Shown here piece by piece: positions 63,781 through 64,000 of a stretch of DNA of 64,000 nucleotides. Under the pieces are notes generated by a model. The model did no database searches. It was not told where the DNA came from and worked only from the letters and a program-made list of their open reading frames with translations. The stretch spans positions 4,154,001 to 4,218,000 of the forward strand of contig NZ_CP045309.1 in NCBI RefSeq assembly GCF_009671205.1, in the 5' to 3' direction. Source of the stretch: Micromonospora terminaliae (GTDB lineage Bacteria > Actinomycetota > Actinomycetes > Mycobacteriales > Micromonosporaceae). The position numbers and the translations under genes are program-made. Each line of letters starts with the position of its first letter. Within the stretch, counting starts at the first letter, position 1.

Positions 63781-64000
63781 ATGTCCGACGCGCACCTCAC
63801 CGAGCGTCCGGTCGACGAGGGCCCCGAGCCGGTCGACCTGACCGACGAGCCGATCCGGCTGAGCCGCCGCGACCCCGCCCTGGAGCCCGAGCGACGCCCG
63901 GTCTCCCGCCGGCGGAAGATCGCCCTGGCGGCCGCGCTGGTGGCCGGGCTGGGCGGCGCCGCGGCGCTGGGCCTCGGCGGCTGGCGGGTGCTCGCCGAGA
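63781..64000 (+). CDS. N-terminus of a membrane protein (cut by window edge)
   Basis: At least 73 aa, running off the right edge. A charged, disordered N-terminus (SDAHLTERPVDEGPEPVDL) with PERRPVSRRRK is followed by a membrane helix (IALAAALVAGLGGAAALGLG). The positive-inside pattern suggests a signal anchor. Family cannot be told. Divergent from valS. Confidence 0.75.
   Translation, partial: MSDAHLTERPVDEGPEPVDLTDEPIRLSRRDPALEPERRPVSRRRKIALAAALVAGLGGAAALGLGGWRVLAE

Overview
The window comes from a high-GC actinobacterium, most likely a Micromonospora-type member of the Micromonosporaceae. This is an inference from gene content, frequent GTG starts, GTGA/ATGA overlaps and intergenic palindromes; no 16S gene is present. 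No tRNA, rRNA, CRISPR array, insertion sequence, prophage or replication origin was recognised. Most genes lie on the minus strand. Much of the order matches conserved actinobacterial core blocks: lepA-rpsT-holA-comEC-comEA-degV-gpgP-rsfS-nadD, and obg-rpmA-rplU-rne-(ndk)-DUF4233-folC-valS. Accessory islets break these blocks.

Layout. 0-3.1 kb: an ABC sugar importer operon (lipoprotein plus two permeases, the last cut by the left edge), with a palindromic operator candidate. 3.2-4.2 kb: two GlsB/YeaQ-type membrane protein genes, duplicated together with promoter and terminator. 4.3-18.2 kb: core block (EF4, S20, DNA polymerase III delta, ComEC/ComEA, hydrolase, SDR, DegV, histidine phosphatase, RsfS, NadD). 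18.3-23.5 kb: aminopeptidase N, a small DUF397 gene, a CYP152-type peroxygenase P450 and a DHFR-like reductase. 23.6-33.7 kb: an apparent stress islet. It holds a five-gene operon (SRPBCC protein, zinc alcohol dehydrogenase, HPP membrane protein, a bis-MGD molybdoenzyme lacking the N-terminal Fe-S cysteines, and a 152-aa cysteine-containing helical protein), a divergent glycosyltransferase, a DUF3618/holin-X/helical-protein operon, and DUF4383 and DUF6766 membrane proteins. 34-46.7 kb: core block obg, rpmA, rplU, rne and the two radical-SAM-family genes TIGR03936/TIGR03960, which are separated by a three-gene type VII secretion-like operon. 46.8-57.4 kb: Pro/Ala-rich membrane protein, Fe-S (6-4)-type photolyase, acyltransferase, ileS with a T-box leader, a Tat-exported PhoD phosphatase, and an ECF41 sigma factor with its COE partner and a matching promoter. 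57.4-64 kb: ndk, a VOC fusion protein, DUF4233, folC, valS and the start of a membrane protein gene.

The most interesting theme is a shared promoter pattern, GTTT-N15/16-GGG(C/T/A)A(C/G), resembling actinobacterial SigB/SigF-class promoters. It precedes both glsB copies, both sides of the molybdoenzyme/glycosyltransferase divergent region and DUF6766, with a weaker form before the DUF3618 operon. This suggests one general-stress regulon covering envelope-homeostasis proteins and an uncharacterised molybdoenzyme pathway. Function calls rest on motif recognition by eye; no database search was run.
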